From: Humitalea sp050632385
Lineage (GTDB): Bacteria; Pseudomonadota; Alphaproteobacteria; Acetobacterales; Acetobacteraceae
Reading direction: 5' to 3'
DNA length: 64,000 nucleotides
Assembly (NCBI RefSeq): GCF_050632385.1
Contig: NZ_CP192599.1
Span: 930,001 to 994,000, forward strand
Within the stretch, counting starts at the first letter, position 1. Each line of letters begins with the position of its first letter. The position numbers and the translations under genes are program-made. Of the stretch, positions 1 to 8,009 are shown piece after piece. The notes under the pieces were generated by a model. The model ran no database searches. It was not told where the DNA came from and worked only from the letters and a program-made list of their open reading frames with translations.

Positions 1-1
1 G

Positions 2-79
2 CGGAAGAATATTGAAAGCCTGGTTGCGGCGCATGAGCGGCTCTGGCTGCTGCGTCACCCCGAGGCGAACGAGCGCTGA
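2..79 (+). CDS. C-terminal fragment of an unidentified protein
   Basis: An open frame enters from the left edge and reads 25 codons to a TGA at 77-79, ending in LRHPEANER. Only the tail is present, so no family can be assigned. The stop lies four bases before the stop of the permease gene on the other strand, so the two genes converge with almost no spacer. That tight fit, typical of this window, is the main reason for believing the frame is a real gene end. Confidence 0.4.
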   Translation, partial: RKNIESLVAAHERLWLLRHPEANER

Positions 80-83
80 CGGA

Positions 84-1016
84 TCAGATCCGCTTCGCAA
101 AGCGCCTTTCGGCGCGGGAAGCGATGGCCGACAGGGCCGCGCAGACGATGAAATAGAACAGCGCCACGACGAACCAGGTCTCGAAAACCCGGTTTGTCGT
201 CGCCGCGACCTCGCTGCCCATGAAGGCCAGGTCCTGGATCGACACCAGGGAAATGATCGAACTGTCCTTGACCAGCGACACCGCCTGGCCGGCCAGCGGC
301 GGCACGGTGCGCGCCACGGCCTGCGGCAGGATCACATGCCGCAGGGTCTGGCGGCGCGACAGGCCAAGGGCCAGGGCTGCCTCCCACTGCCCCGGCGGCA
401 GGGATTGGATGCCGCCGCGAACGATCTCGGTGACATAGGCGCCTTCGAACAGCCCCAGGCAGACGATCGCGGCCAGGATCCCGGCGGACTGCGCCGGCGG
501 GCCGAACAGCACCTCGATCCACCACAGCGTGCCGGGCGGCTGGCGGCGAATCCAATCCTCGATGCCCAGCGCCGGCAGGACCTGGCTGCTGACGAAGAAG
601 TAGAAAACGAAGACGAAGACCAAGGGCGGGATATTGCGGATCGTCTCGACGTAAAACCCCGCCACCAGCCGCGGAAACAGCGGGCGGGACGCACGGGCGA
701 TCCCCATGGCGACCCCGACCACGGCCGCGATCACCCCGGCCCAGAGCGACACGCGCAGCGTCGTCAGCAAGCCTTGCAACAGCAGGTTCGCGACCCAGCC
801 CCGCTGCGGGTCGTGCCGGATGACGAAGCCCCAGACCGGCCCGAAATCCCAGGCGTAGTTCAGCGCGCCGCCAGCCCGCCAGCCGATCCAGCCCAACCCG
901 CCCAGCACCACGGCCAGGACCAGCGCATCCAGCCGGCCAAACCCGCGCCGGTCGCGGCGGGCGTAGGGCCCGCCGGTCGTGTCGTCCTGGCTCAGCCGGG
1001 CACCTGGTCGCGCCAT
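84..1016 (-). CDS. Amino-acid-type ABC transporter permease (HisM family)
   Basis: Inner-membrane permease subunit of a polar amino acid-type ABC importer, about 310 residues. Hydrophobic helices run through the protein, and the family ATPase-contact loop is visible as the ALALGLSRRQTLRHVILPQA stretch, which ends in the canonical LPQA. The ATG at 1016 is preferred over a TTG at 1034 because it has a G-rich stretch about 7 bases upstream. This start lies inside the end of the binding-protein gene (25-base overlap), which suggests translational coupling. It is the last gene of a minus-strand operon that also holds a second permease, a binding protein and two oxygenase-like enzymes. No ATP-binding subunit is adjacent: the next frame to the left is on the plus strand. 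The substrate is unknown. Confidence 0.9.
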   Translation of the reverse strand: MARPGARLSQDDTTGGPYARRDRRGFGRLDALVLAVVLGGLGWIGWRAGGALNYAWDFGPVWGFVIRHDPQRGWVANLLLQGLLTTLRVSLWAGVIAAVVGVAMGIARASRPLFPRLVAGFYVETIRNIPPLVFVFVFYFFVSSQVLPALGIEDWIRRQPPGTLWWIEVLFGPPAQSAGILAAIVCLGLFEGAYVTEIVRGGIQSLPPGQWEAALALGLSRRQTLRHVILPQAVARTVPPLAGQAVSLVKDSSIISLVSIQDLAFMGSEVAATTNRVFETWFVVALFYFIVCAALSAIASRAERRFAKRI

Positions 1017-1864
1017 TCGCGCGCCCCGAACCAATAGGCGTGCCGGTCTGCCAGCCAGCCATCCAACTGCCGCGTCAGCACCCAGTTGTTCAGGAAGTTC
1101 AGCGCGTCGGGGTCGGATTTGCGCACGGCCATGGCATCGGCCTGGCGCACCAGCGGCTCCGGGAAGGGGCGGAACAGCGTGTCGGGATTGTCCAGCGCGG
1201 CGAACAGGGGGCGCGGCATGCTGCCGACCATGGCATGCGCCCGGCCGCCCACGACCTCCAGGATCGCCTGCGCGTCATCGTCGAACTGCCGCAGGGTCGC
1301 CCGCGGCATCAACCGCTGCGCGGCCGTGGTGGCCGATGTGCCGCGCCGGCCGGCAATGGTCACGTTCGGGCGGTTATAGGCCTCGATCGTCACCATCCCA
1401 TCGGCCAGGCGCTTGTTCGCCACCAGATCCACGCCATTGGCCGAATAGGCGGAGGTGAAATTGGCCGACAGGTTGCGCGCGGGGGTGATGCTCATGCCGC
1501 CGATGATCGCATCGAAGCGCCCGGCCAGCAGGGCGGGCACGATGCCGTCCCAGGCGGTGGGGATGAATTCGGCGCGCACCGACATGTCCTCGGCCAGTTT
1601 CTTGCCGACGTCGACCTCGAACCCCACCAACTCGCCGGCGCGGTTGCGGAAGGCCCAGGGCACGAAGGTGGAAAGCCCGACGCGCAGGGTGCCGCGGCGC
1701 TTCACATCCTCGATCATCGATGCCGCGGCCAGGGCGGCGCGGGCGTCGTTGCCCTGCGCCGCCGCGGGGCGCGCGCCGAAGACGAAGGCGCCGATGGCGG
1801 CAAGCCCGCCGGCGGCAGGGGCGATCATGCGTCGCCGCAGGTTGGCCCGATCTGTCTCGTTCAT
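992..1864 (-). CDS. ABC transporter substrate-binding protein, amino acid family 3
   Basis: Periplasmic solute receptor of 290 residues. The N-terminus has a twin-arginine-like basic stretch (RRRM) followed by a hydrophobic segment ending in ARPAAA, a plausible export signal. The mature part begins with the family-typical pattern KRRGTLRVGLSTFVPWAFRN and later GFEVDVGKKLAEDM, characteristic of polar amino acid binding proteins. The start at 1864 is supported by GGGAG about 7 bases upstream; longer in-frame extensions lack this. The gene sits between two permease genes, 20 bases after the upstream one. It probably delivers a small charged molecule to the permeases, and the co-encoded oxygenases suggest that molecule is oxidised after uptake (inference). 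Confidence 0.9.
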   Translation of the reverse strand: MNETDRANLRRRMIAPAAGGLAAIGAFVFGARPAAAQGNDARAALAAASMIEDVKRRGTLRVGLSTFVPWAFRNRAGELVGFEVDVGKKLAEDMSVRAEFIPTAWDGIVPALLAGRFDAIIGGMSITPARNLSANFTSAYSANGVDLVANKRLADGMVTIEAYNRPNVTIAGRRGTSATTAAQRLMPRATLRQFDDDAQAILEVVGGRAHAMVGSMPRPLFAALDNPDTLFRPFPEPLVRQADAMAVRKSDPDALNFLNNWVLTRQLDGWLADRHAYWFGAREWRDQVPG

Positions 1865-1884
1865 TTTTGCGTCTCCCTTAAAAG

Positions 1885-2697
1885 TCAGGCCGCGCTGCCG
1901 CGCAGCCTGCGTTCCAACACGCCGACACCGGCGGACAACAGCACGGTCACGCAAAGATAGAGTGCCGCCACGGTGAGCCAGATTTCGAAGGTCATGAAGG
2001 TGTCGCTGATCACGTTGCGCCCTTCGTTCATCAGGTCAAATACGGCGATCACGCTGACGATGGCCGAATGCTTCACCAGCGACACACCCAGCCCCGCCAG
2101 GGGCGGCAGCATCACCCGCAGCGCCTGCGGCAGCACGATGTGGCGCAGGGCGGCGCGGCGCGGCAGGCCGAGCGCCCAGGCCGATTCCCATTGCCCGAGC
2201 GGCACGGCCTGGATTCCACCACGAAAAATCTCCGCGGCGAAAGCGCCCTCGAACACCGCCAGGCACAGCACCCCGGCCCAGAACCGGTCGACCCCCAGGA
2301 CCGGCGCCAGCACGAAATAGACGATGTAGAGCTGCACCAGCAGCGGCGTGTTGCGTATGGCCTCGATATAGCCGATCGCCAGCCACCGCCCGGCGACCGA
2401 ACCCGACAGCCGCAGCAGCGCCACGGCCAGCCCGATCACGATGGTCAGCAGCAGCGCCAGCGCGCTGATCTCCAAGGTGACGCCCAAGCCCTTCAGCAGC
2501 GGCCCCGGATAGAATTCGCCGTCGAACATCTGGAACAGGTATCGCGGCACCCGATACCACTGCCAATTATAGCCCATGCCCTGCGCGCCGCCGACCAGCA
2601 GCCAGCCGAGCAGCCCGACGAACATGACGAATTGCAGCACCTGGACCGCGGCCTCGCGCCGCCGCCGCCAGCGAGGGCCGGTGGGCTCAGTCCTCAC
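1885..2697 (-). CDS. Amino-acid-type ABC transporter permease (HisQ/HisM family)
   Basis: Second permease of the importer, 270 residues, with the same architecture as the gene at 84-1016 (conserved EAIRNTPLLVQL and LPQALRVMLPPLAG motifs). A heterodimer of the two permeases is the normal arrangement in this family. The GTG start at 2697 overlaps the end of the HD-domain gene by 11 bases, and no clear ribosome-binding site precedes it, so it is probably translated by coupling to the upstream gene. The overlap ties transport and the oxygenase-like enzymes into one transcript. Confidence 0.9.
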   Translation of the reverse strand: MRTEPTGPRWRRRREAAVQVLQFVMFVGLLGWLLVGGAQGMGYNWQWYRVPRYLFQMFDGEFYPGPLLKGLGVTLEISALALLLTIVIGLAVALLRLSGSVAGRWLAIGYIEAIRNTPLLVQLYIVYFVLAPVLGVDRFWAGVLCLAVFEGAFAAEIFRGGIQAVPLGQWESAWALGLPRRAALRHIVLPQALRVMLPPLAGLGVSLVKHSAIVSVIAVFDLMNEGRNVISDTFMTFEIWLTVAALYLCVTVLLSAGVGVLERRLRGSAA

Positions 2698-3322
2698 GCG
2701 GGATGATCAGCCGCGGCGGGCGTGACAGCAGCCGCGCCAGCATCGGGGCGAAACTGGCCAGCGGTGCCTCCGGCTGGCCGGGCATGATGGTGGTCTGGTC
2801 GTAGCGTTCGACGAAGCCGGCCGTCGCCTCGAAATGCGGGTGCCCGCGCCAGAGTTCGCGCTGGGTGGCGTTGTCGGCTTCCTCCGGATGGTCGTTGTAG
2901 TGGTGCGCCAGGAAGATCTGATGGTGTTCCAGCAGCCAGCGCGCCGCATCCGACACATAGGGGCCGAGCAGGCTGGCGGCGAAGGCGCCATGGTTGGTCG
3001 GGCAGACCGTGTAGCCGACGTCATGCAGCAGGGCCACGACGATGTATTCCTCGTCCCGCCCATCGATCATCGCCGCCGTCGCCGATTGCAGGCAGTGGCG
3101 GAAGTTGTTGACCTGGTAGCCGAAGGACGGATCGGCGGCCGAGGCTTCCAGCAGCCGCAGCACATGCTTCACATGCTGTTCGGCATCGAAGATGCGGCGC
3201 TGTTCCCGCAGGCGCGACCAATCCTCGGCGCGGAAGGCGTCCAGCGCCGGCGGATCGACATAGCCCCAATCGGGCCGCAACAGTGGCGTGCGTCCCGCAT
3301 CATCCCCGAGGCGATGGCTCAT
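2687..3322 (-). CDS. HD-domain protein with diiron-oxygenase-like ligand pattern
   Basis: A 211-residue single HD domain. The visible ligand set is His76 (RHCLQSA), His100-Asp101 (LLHDVGYT), His111 (TNHGAF), His133/134 (LEHHQIF) and Asp175 (ERYDQ), that is four His and two Asp. HD proteins with this spacing include the mixed-valent diiron oxygenases PhnZ, TmpB and myo-inositol oxygenase, as well as some phosphohydrolases. PhnZ and TmpB work after a 2-oxoglutarate/Fe(II) oxygenase, and such an enzyme is encoded directly upstream here (27-base gap). The Tyr/Glu substrate contacts I remember for PhnZ are not obvious, so the substrate may differ. A plain phosphohydrolase role remains possible. 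GGAG lies 9 bases before the start. Confidence 0.8.
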   Translation of the reverse strand: MSHRLGDDAGRTPLLRPDWGYVDPPALDAFRAEDWSRLREQRRIFDAEQHVKHVLRLLEASAADPSFGYQVNNFRHCLQSATAAMIDGRDEEYIVVALLHDVGYTVCPTNHGAFAASLLGPYVSDAARWLLEHHQIFLAHHYNDHPEEADNATQRELWRGHPHFEATAGFVERYDQTTIMPGQPEAPLASFAPMLARLLSRPPRLIIPRED

Positions 3323-3349
3323 TCCGACCGGCTCCGACTACCGTAACAT

Positions 3350-4333
3350 TCATGCGCCTGGCGCGCGGTAGCGGAAAGCCTTGTCGAAGCGCCCGACCAC
3401 CCATTCGCCGCAGGCGATCGGCGGATATTTCGCCTCTGCCGTCGTCGTGAGCAGATCGCGCGGATCGATGATCGTGTGGAAGCCAGGATCGAAGAACACC
3501 GCGCAGGATTGCCGCGCGTGGCCGGAGGTATTCACCACCCGGTGCGGGTTGCTGCGGAAGCGGCCGTTGGTCCAGCGATGCATCAGGTCGCCGATGTTGA
3601 CAACGAAGGTCCCGGCGATCGGCTTGGCCATCACCCAGTCGCCGGCAGCCCCCTTCACCTGCAAGCCGCCGGTCTGGTCCTGCGCCAGCAAGGTCAGCCC
3701 GCCGTAATCGGTATGGGGGGCGACACCAAATTGCGCCTCGCCCAACTCGGGCGGCTGGGCCGGGTAGTAGATGGCGGCGCCCCGCGCCAAGGGGCGGGCA
3801 TAGGGGCGTACGAAGAAATCGGCGGGCTGGTCCAGGCTTAGTGCCAGGCCACGCAACACAGCATGACCCGCGCCGAGCACCGCCTCGTACCAGGGGTACA
3901 GCGCGTCGCGCAGATGCGGCATCGCATCCGGCCAGCGATTCGGTCCCATCAGCGGCGTGCCGGCGGCGACCTCGGGGTCGGTCTCCGGCAATTCCAGGCC
4001 CCAGACGAAACTTTCCTTCAGGTCGGGGCGGGCGGTGCCGTGCATCTTGGCGCCACCCTGGGCGACCCAGCCGCGATGGCGGGCGTTCACCGCGACTGCC
4101 GCCTTGTCCGCCGGCGGCAGGCCGAAAAAGCCGCGCGCGCCGGCGAAAGCGCTGTCGGTCAGCGCATCCGGCACGCCATGGCCGGTGACGTAGAAGAACC
4201 CAATCCCCTCGCTGGCCGCCCGCATCGCCCGACCGGCCAATAATCCGCCCGCTGGATCGCCGGCGACGAGCGCCGCGATATCCACCACTGGGATCGTATC
4301 CGCGCCAATGTCGCGTGCCGTCGCGTAGCTCAT
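3350..4333 (-). CDS. 2-oxoglutarate/Fe(II) oxygenase, isopenicillin N synthase family
   Basis: Cytosolic non-haem iron oxygenase of 327 residues. The N-terminal family domain starts with IPVVDIAAL and GIGFFYVTGHGV. The catalytic core carries the iron triad His207-x-Asp209 (APHTDYGGLTLL) and His264 (NPHRVVN), and the 2-oxoglutarate-binding Arg274-x-Ser276. All expected active-site residues are present and the length is normal, so the enzyme should be active. It is the first gene of the operon, followed by the HD-domain protein and the ABC importer, which suggests it hydroxylates the imported compound. Substrates in this family range widely, so none is assigned. Confidence 0.9.
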   Translation of the reverse strand: MSYATARDIGADTIPVVDIAALVAGDPAGGLLAGRAMRAASEGIGFFYVTGHGVPDALTDSAFAGARGFFGLPPADKAAVAVNARHRGWVAQGGAKMHGTARPDLKESFVWGLELPETDPEVAAGTPLMGPNRWPDAMPHLRDALYPWYEAVLGAGHAVLRGLALSLDQPADFFVRPYARPLARGAAIYYPAQPPELGEAQFGVAPHTDYGGLTLLAQDQTGGLQVKGAAGDWVMAKPIAGTFVVNIGDLMHRWTNGRFRSNPHRVVNTSGHARQSCAVFFDPGFHTIIDPRDLLTTTAEAKYPPIACGEWVVGRFDKAFRYRAPGA

Positions 4334-4507
4334 GCCCCGTTTCCCAAAGTCTTGATGCAGCGTCGCAGGATCGGGGTCCGCCGGCTATTCCCCCCGGCTA
4401 TTCCTCCGAGGGGGCGATCAGGCTGCCACGCCCATCGTCGCGATACATTGCAACGGGATGGCGGAAATCCTTGCGGGCTGGCGCCGGCATCCGACATACC
4501 GCGAAGC

Positions 4508-5377
4508 ATGCAGTCACATCGCGCCAGCCTCTCCGCCCTCGCTCTGCTTCCGCTGCTGGCTGCCCCGGCGGCGGCCGAACCGTTTCGCGCCACCTACAAC
4601 GTGGTCGCGGCCGGGATGACGGTGATGGAGATCGAGACGGTGTTCGACCTGGCCGCCCCCGCCGGCTACCGCATCCACATGAGCACGCGGCTGCGCGGCC
4701 TGGCCGGCTTCCTGATCAGCGGCCAGCAGGTGACGGCGGTGCGGGGCGCCTGGGCCGGCACCCAGGCCCGCCCCGCGCGCTATGAAACCGATGGCGTCTG
4801 GCGCGGCGAAACCCGCCGCATCCTGCTGGAATACCCGGCCGGTGAGCCGGAGGTCCGCACCCTCATCCCGCCCAACGACGCCGAACGCGAGCCCGTGCCG
4901 CCCGACATGGCGCGCGGCACGATGGACAGTCTTTCGGCACTCGCCCAACTCAGCCGCGCGGTGGGGGCCACGCAATCCTGCGACGCCACCGCCGGCGTCT
5001 ACGACGGCCGCCGCCGGACCGATTTCGTGGCACGCACCAATGGCTGGGAACGGCTGCCCGCGGGCCGCGAAAGCTGGGCCGGGGATGCGATCCGCTGCGA
5101 ATTCCAGGGCCGCCAGGTCGCGGGCTTCCTGCTGGACCAGGACCGCGCGGCGGAATGGCGCCGGCCGCAGGAAGGCACCGCCTGGCTGGCCAGCGTGCGC
5201 CCCGGCACGCCCCCGGTGCCGGTGCGGCTGGAAATCCCGACCCGCATGTTCGGGCGGATCACGGCCTATCTGGTCAGCGTGGCGCCCGAACCCCGCAACA
5301 CCGAGGTGACGACCCCAAGCAGGTCCGCCGGGCTGGCCGCGACCGGGGCATCGCCCGCCATCGCCGCGCGGCCATAG
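4508..5377 (+). CDS. DUF3108 family exported protein
   Basis: A 289-residue protein with a signal peptide (hydrophobic LSALALLPLLAAPAAA, likely cut before EPF) followed by a DUF3108-type beta-rich domain (FRATYNVVAAGMTVMEIETVF at its start). Members are periplasmic or outer-membrane-associated proteins of unknown function. The ATG at 4508 begins directly at the signal peptide; a longer frame from 4352 would place about 50 unrelated residues in front. Its last 112 bases overlap the end of the phosphatase gene on the opposite strand. The tail after the conserved domain is low-complexity, as if the original stop has been lost. Confidence 0.8.
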   Translation: MQSHRASLSALALLPLLAAPAAAEPFRATYNVVAAGMTVMEIETVFDLAAPAGYRIHMSTRLRGLAGFLISGQQVTAVRGAWAGTQARPARYETDGVWRGETRRILLEYPAGEPEVRTLIPPNDAEREPVPPDMARGTMDSLSALAQLSRAVGATQSCDATAGVYDGRRRTDFVARTNGWERLPAGRESWAGDAIRCEFQGRQVAGFLLDQDRAAEWRRPQEGTAWLASVRPGTPPVPVRLEIPTRMFGRITAYLVSVAPEPRNTEVTTPSRSAGLAATGASPAIAARP

Positions 5378-5937
5378 CCCCAGGCGCAGAACACCACGGG
5401 CAGGCCGGCGGCGCGGCCCGACAGCATGTCATTGGCGTGGTCGCCCACCATGACGGCGTGGCCCGGTGCGCCACCCGCGGCGGCCAGGGTCGCCAGCACA
5501 TGGCCCGGATCGGGTTTTTTGACGGGATAGGAATCGCCACCGCCGACTGCCGCGAAATGCGCCGTCAGCCCCAACTCGGCCAATAGCGACCGCGCCGCGC
5601 GTTCGGGCTTGTTGGTGCAGACCGCCAGGCGCCAGCCCGCCGCCGCCATCTCCGCCAAGGCTTCCGGGATGCCGACGAAGGGGATGGTGGCCGCGGCGGC
5701 ATTGGCCTCGTAATCGTCCATATAGGCCGCGACATCCGCTGCCGTCGCGACGCGGCCGCGTGCCGAAAAGGCCCGTTCGACCAGGACCTTCACCCCATCG
5801 CCGATCATCGCGGTCGCCTCGGCGCGCGACAGGGGGCCAAGCCCCTGGCCCAGCAGCATCCGGTCCAGCGCCGCATGCAGATCCGGCACGCTGTCCACCA
5901 GCGTGCCGTCGAGGTCGAGGAGAATGGTCGGTGTCAT
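5266..5937 (-). CDS. gph: HAD hydrolase, phosphoglycolate phosphatase-like
   Basis: Cytosolic HAD-superfamily phosphatase of 223 residues. Motif I is LLDLDGTLVDS (nucleophile Asp7), motif II is the Thr in VCTNKP, motif III is the Lys in KKPDPGH, and motif IV is the acidic pair in GDHANDM. The cap domain between motifs I and II fits Gph-type enzymes, which remove phosphate from 2-phosphoglycolate made by DNA repair and oxygenase side reactions. The exact substrate cannot be read from sequence; related HADs act on other sugar phosphates. It is divergent from glmU and its 3' end overlaps the DUF3108 gene. Confidence 0.8.
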   Translation of the reverse strand: MTPTILLDLDGTLVDSVPDLHAALDRMLLGQGLGPLSRAEATAMIGDGVKVLVERAFSARGRVATAADVAAYMDDYEANAAAATIPFVGIPEALAEMAAAGWRLAVCTNKPERAARSLLAELGLTAHFAAVGGGDSYPVKKPDPGHVLATLAAAGGAPGHAVMVGDHANDMLSGRAAGLPVVFCAWGYGRAAMAGDAPVAASPADLLGVVTSVLRGSGATLTR

Positions 5938-6102
5938 GCGACCCCTCCTAAGCCGCCCGGCCCTTGCCGGCCAGACGTGGATCGGCGGAGACTGTTTCGA
6001 TGATGATCCGGCGCGCGCGACATGGGGTCGCGGCCGCGTTGGTCGTGGGCATAGCGCCGGGGGCCTTGCACCGGCGCCGCCGTCAGGGGCAGACAGTCAC
6101 GC

Positions 6103-7404
6103 ATGACAGCAGCCGCCATCCTCCTCGCCGCCGGCCTTGGCACCCGCATGAAGTCGCGCATGCCCAAGGCGCTGCACCCGATCGCCGGCCGGCCTATGCT
6201 GGCGCACCTGATCGCCGCCTGCGAGGCCGTGTTCTCGCGCATCGTGGTGGTGGTCGGGCCGGATATGCCGGCGCTGGAACGGGCCGCGGCGCCGCATCCG
6301 GTGGTGGTGCAGCACGAAAGGCTCGGCACCGCGCATGCGGCGCTTCAGGCAGCATCGCTGCTCGAAGGCTTCGCGGGCGATGTCGCGGTGCTCTACGCCG
6401 ACAATCCGCTGATCACGGCCGACACCATGCGCCGCCTGCTGGCCGCGCGTGCCGAACATGGCGCGGCGCTGCTGGCGATGCGCCCAGCCGACCCCGGCCG
6501 CTACGGCCGTGTCGTGACCGCCGAGGAAGGGCGCGTGCTGCGGGTGGTCGAATGGGCCGATGCCTCGGCCGAGGAACGCGAGATCGGGTTGTGCAATGCC
6601 GGCGTGATCTGCGCCCCGGGGCCTTCGCTGTTCGGCTGGCTGCGCGCGGTGGAAAACCACAACCGCGCCCGCGAATACTACCTGCCCGATGCCGTCACCA
6701 TCGGCGCCGCCGCCGGCGCCACCTGGGTCGCGGTCGAGGCCCCCGAAGCCGAATGCCGCGGCATCAACAGCCGCGCCGAACTGGCCGCCGCCGAGGCCGA
6801 GGTGCAGCACCGCCTGCGCCGCGCCGCGATGGATGGCGGCGCGACCCTGATCGCGCCCGACAGCGTGACCCTCTGCCACGACACCAGGCTGGGCCAGGAC
6901 GTGACCATCGGCCCCTCGGTTGTCTTCGGCCCGGGTGTCACGGTGGCCGATGGGGTCGAGATCCGCGCCTTCAGCCATCTGGAAGGCTGCACGATCGGGG
7001 AGGAGGCGGTCATCGGCCCCTTCGCCCGGCTGCGCCCGGGCACCGTGGTCGAACGCACCGCCCATGTCGGCAATTTCGTCGAGTTGAAGGCGACCGTGCT
7101 GGGGCAGGGGGCCAAGGCCAACCACCTGACCTACCTTGGCGATGCCAGCATCGGGCCGGGGGCCAATATCGGCGCCGGTACCATCACCTGTAATTACGAC
7201 GGCGTGGACAAGCACCGCACCAGCATCGGCGCCGGCGCCTTCATCGGCAGCAACACGGCACTGGTCGCGCCGGTCGCCGTGGGCGAACGCGCGCTGATCG
7301 GCGCCGGCAGCGTCATCACCCGCGACGTGCCGGATGACGCGCTGGCGGTCGGCCGCGCGCGCCAGGTGACCAAGCCGGGGCGCGGGTTTCGGGGCAAGCG
7401 TTAG
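6103..7404 (+). CDS. glmU: Bifunctional UDP-GlcNAc pyrophosphorylase / GlcN-1-P acetyltransferase
   Basis: Makes UDP-N-acetylglucosamine for peptidoglycan and lipopolysaccharide in two steps. The N-terminal half (to about residue 220) is a nucleotidyltransferase with LAAGLGTRMKSRMPKALHP. The C-terminal half is a left-handed beta-helix of hexapeptide repeats with the acetyltransferase motif NFVELKATVLGQGAKANHL, including the catalytic-type His near residue 340, and GAGTITCNYDG. At 433 residues it is complete and slightly shorter than the E. coli enzyme. No strong ribosome-binding site is visible before the ATG. glmS is not adjacent. Confidence 0.96.
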   Translation: MTAAAILLAAGLGTRMKSRMPKALHPIAGRPMLAHLIAACEAVFSRIVVVVGPDMPALERAAAPHPVVVQHERLGTAHAALQAASLLEGFAGDVAVLYADNPLITADTMRRLLAARAEHGAALLAMRPADPGRYGRVVTAEEGRVLRVVEWADASAEEREIGLCNAGVICAPGPSLFGWLRAVENHNRAREYYLPDAVTIGAAAGATWVAVEAPEAECRGINSRAELAAAEAEVQHRLRRAAMDGGATLIAPDSVTLCHDTRLGQDVTIGPSVVFGPGVTVADGVEIRAFSHLEGCTIGEEAVIGPFARLRPGTVVERTAHVGNFVELKATVLGQGAKANHLTYLGDASIGPGANIGAGTITCNYDGVDKHRTSIGAGAFIGSNTALVAPVAVGERALIGAGSVITRDVPDDALAVGRARQVTKPGRGFRGKR

Positions 7405-7484
7405 GGTGCGGCATCTGGCAAAGCCGGCTGCGCCGCATTAGCCTCCCGCGCGTCATCGTGCCGGCCGGCCGCAGGAGAAACGCC

Positions 7485-7901
7485 ATGCCGACGGGAAAAA
7501 GTCTCGATCATCTGGCCCGCCGCTACCTTGCGAGCCGCGGGACGCCGCCGATGGTGGACGACCCCGTTGCCCTTGCCTTGCCGCGGCTGAATGCGGAGGC
7601 GCGGAACGCGGGACGCGGCGCGCGCTTCGACCTCGGCCTCGGTGTCGGGCTGGCCTTGGCCGGGATCGCGGCGGGTGGCTCGATCCTGGTGATGCCCTTG
7701 GGCAACGACATCGTGGTGGCGCTGTTGCGATTGCATCTGGTGCCGCTGATGGCCCTGGGCGGCGCGATCTGGGGCGCCATCCTGGCCGAACAGGCGGGGC
7801 CGGTGCTGGTCGCGGCGCAGATGGTGCTGCGCTGCCTGTCGATGGGCGCGCTGGTCGAGGCGTTCCAGACCGCCCTCGCGGGATTGCCGGCCCGACGCTG
7901 A
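7485..7901 (+). CDS. Small membrane protein of unknown function
   Basis: A 138-residue protein with a soluble N-terminal third and two hydrophobic stretches (around LGVGLALAGIAAGGSILVM and LHLVPLMALGGAIWGAILA) that could be membrane helices, then an amphipathic tail. I do not recognise a family. The ATG at 7485 is preceded by AGGAG at a good distance, which favours it over the upstream in-frame start at 7458. Its stop runs into a repeat with two identical hairpins, so it is probably a single-gene unit. Confidence 0.65.
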   Translation: MPTGKSLDHLARRYLASRGTPPMVDDPVALALPRLNAEARNAGRGARFDLGLGVGLALAGIAAGGSILVMPLGNDIVVALLRLHLVPLMALGGAIWGAILAEQAGPVLVAAQMVLRCLSMGALVEAFQTALAGLPARR

Positions 7902-7962
7902 CAGGGCGCCCCTTGCGGGGCGATGGTGACCGAGCGCCCCTTGCGGGGCGACGCTGACAGGG
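7893..7962. repeat. REP-like hairpin repeat
   Basis: Two identical 18-base units (GCGCCCCTTGCGGGGCGA) lie at 7906-7923 and 7934-7951. Each can fold into a 6-bp stem with a 4-base loop. The 14-mer CGACGCTGACAGGG occurs at 7893-7906 and again at 7949-7962, so the whole block looks like a partly duplicated unit. A related copy lies at 27217-27247. It sits just after a gene end, which suits REP-type elements or a transcription-attenuating structure, though no T-run follows. Confidence 0.6.
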
Positions 7963-8009
7963 CCGCCCGACGGGTCTAACCTTCCGGTCAACCAATCGGA
8001 GGACCGGCC

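Noticed and set aside
6097..7215. 372-codon minus-strand frame
   Set aside because: Mirror frame of glmU, which is unmistakable on the plus strand. No independent motif or ribosome-binding site.
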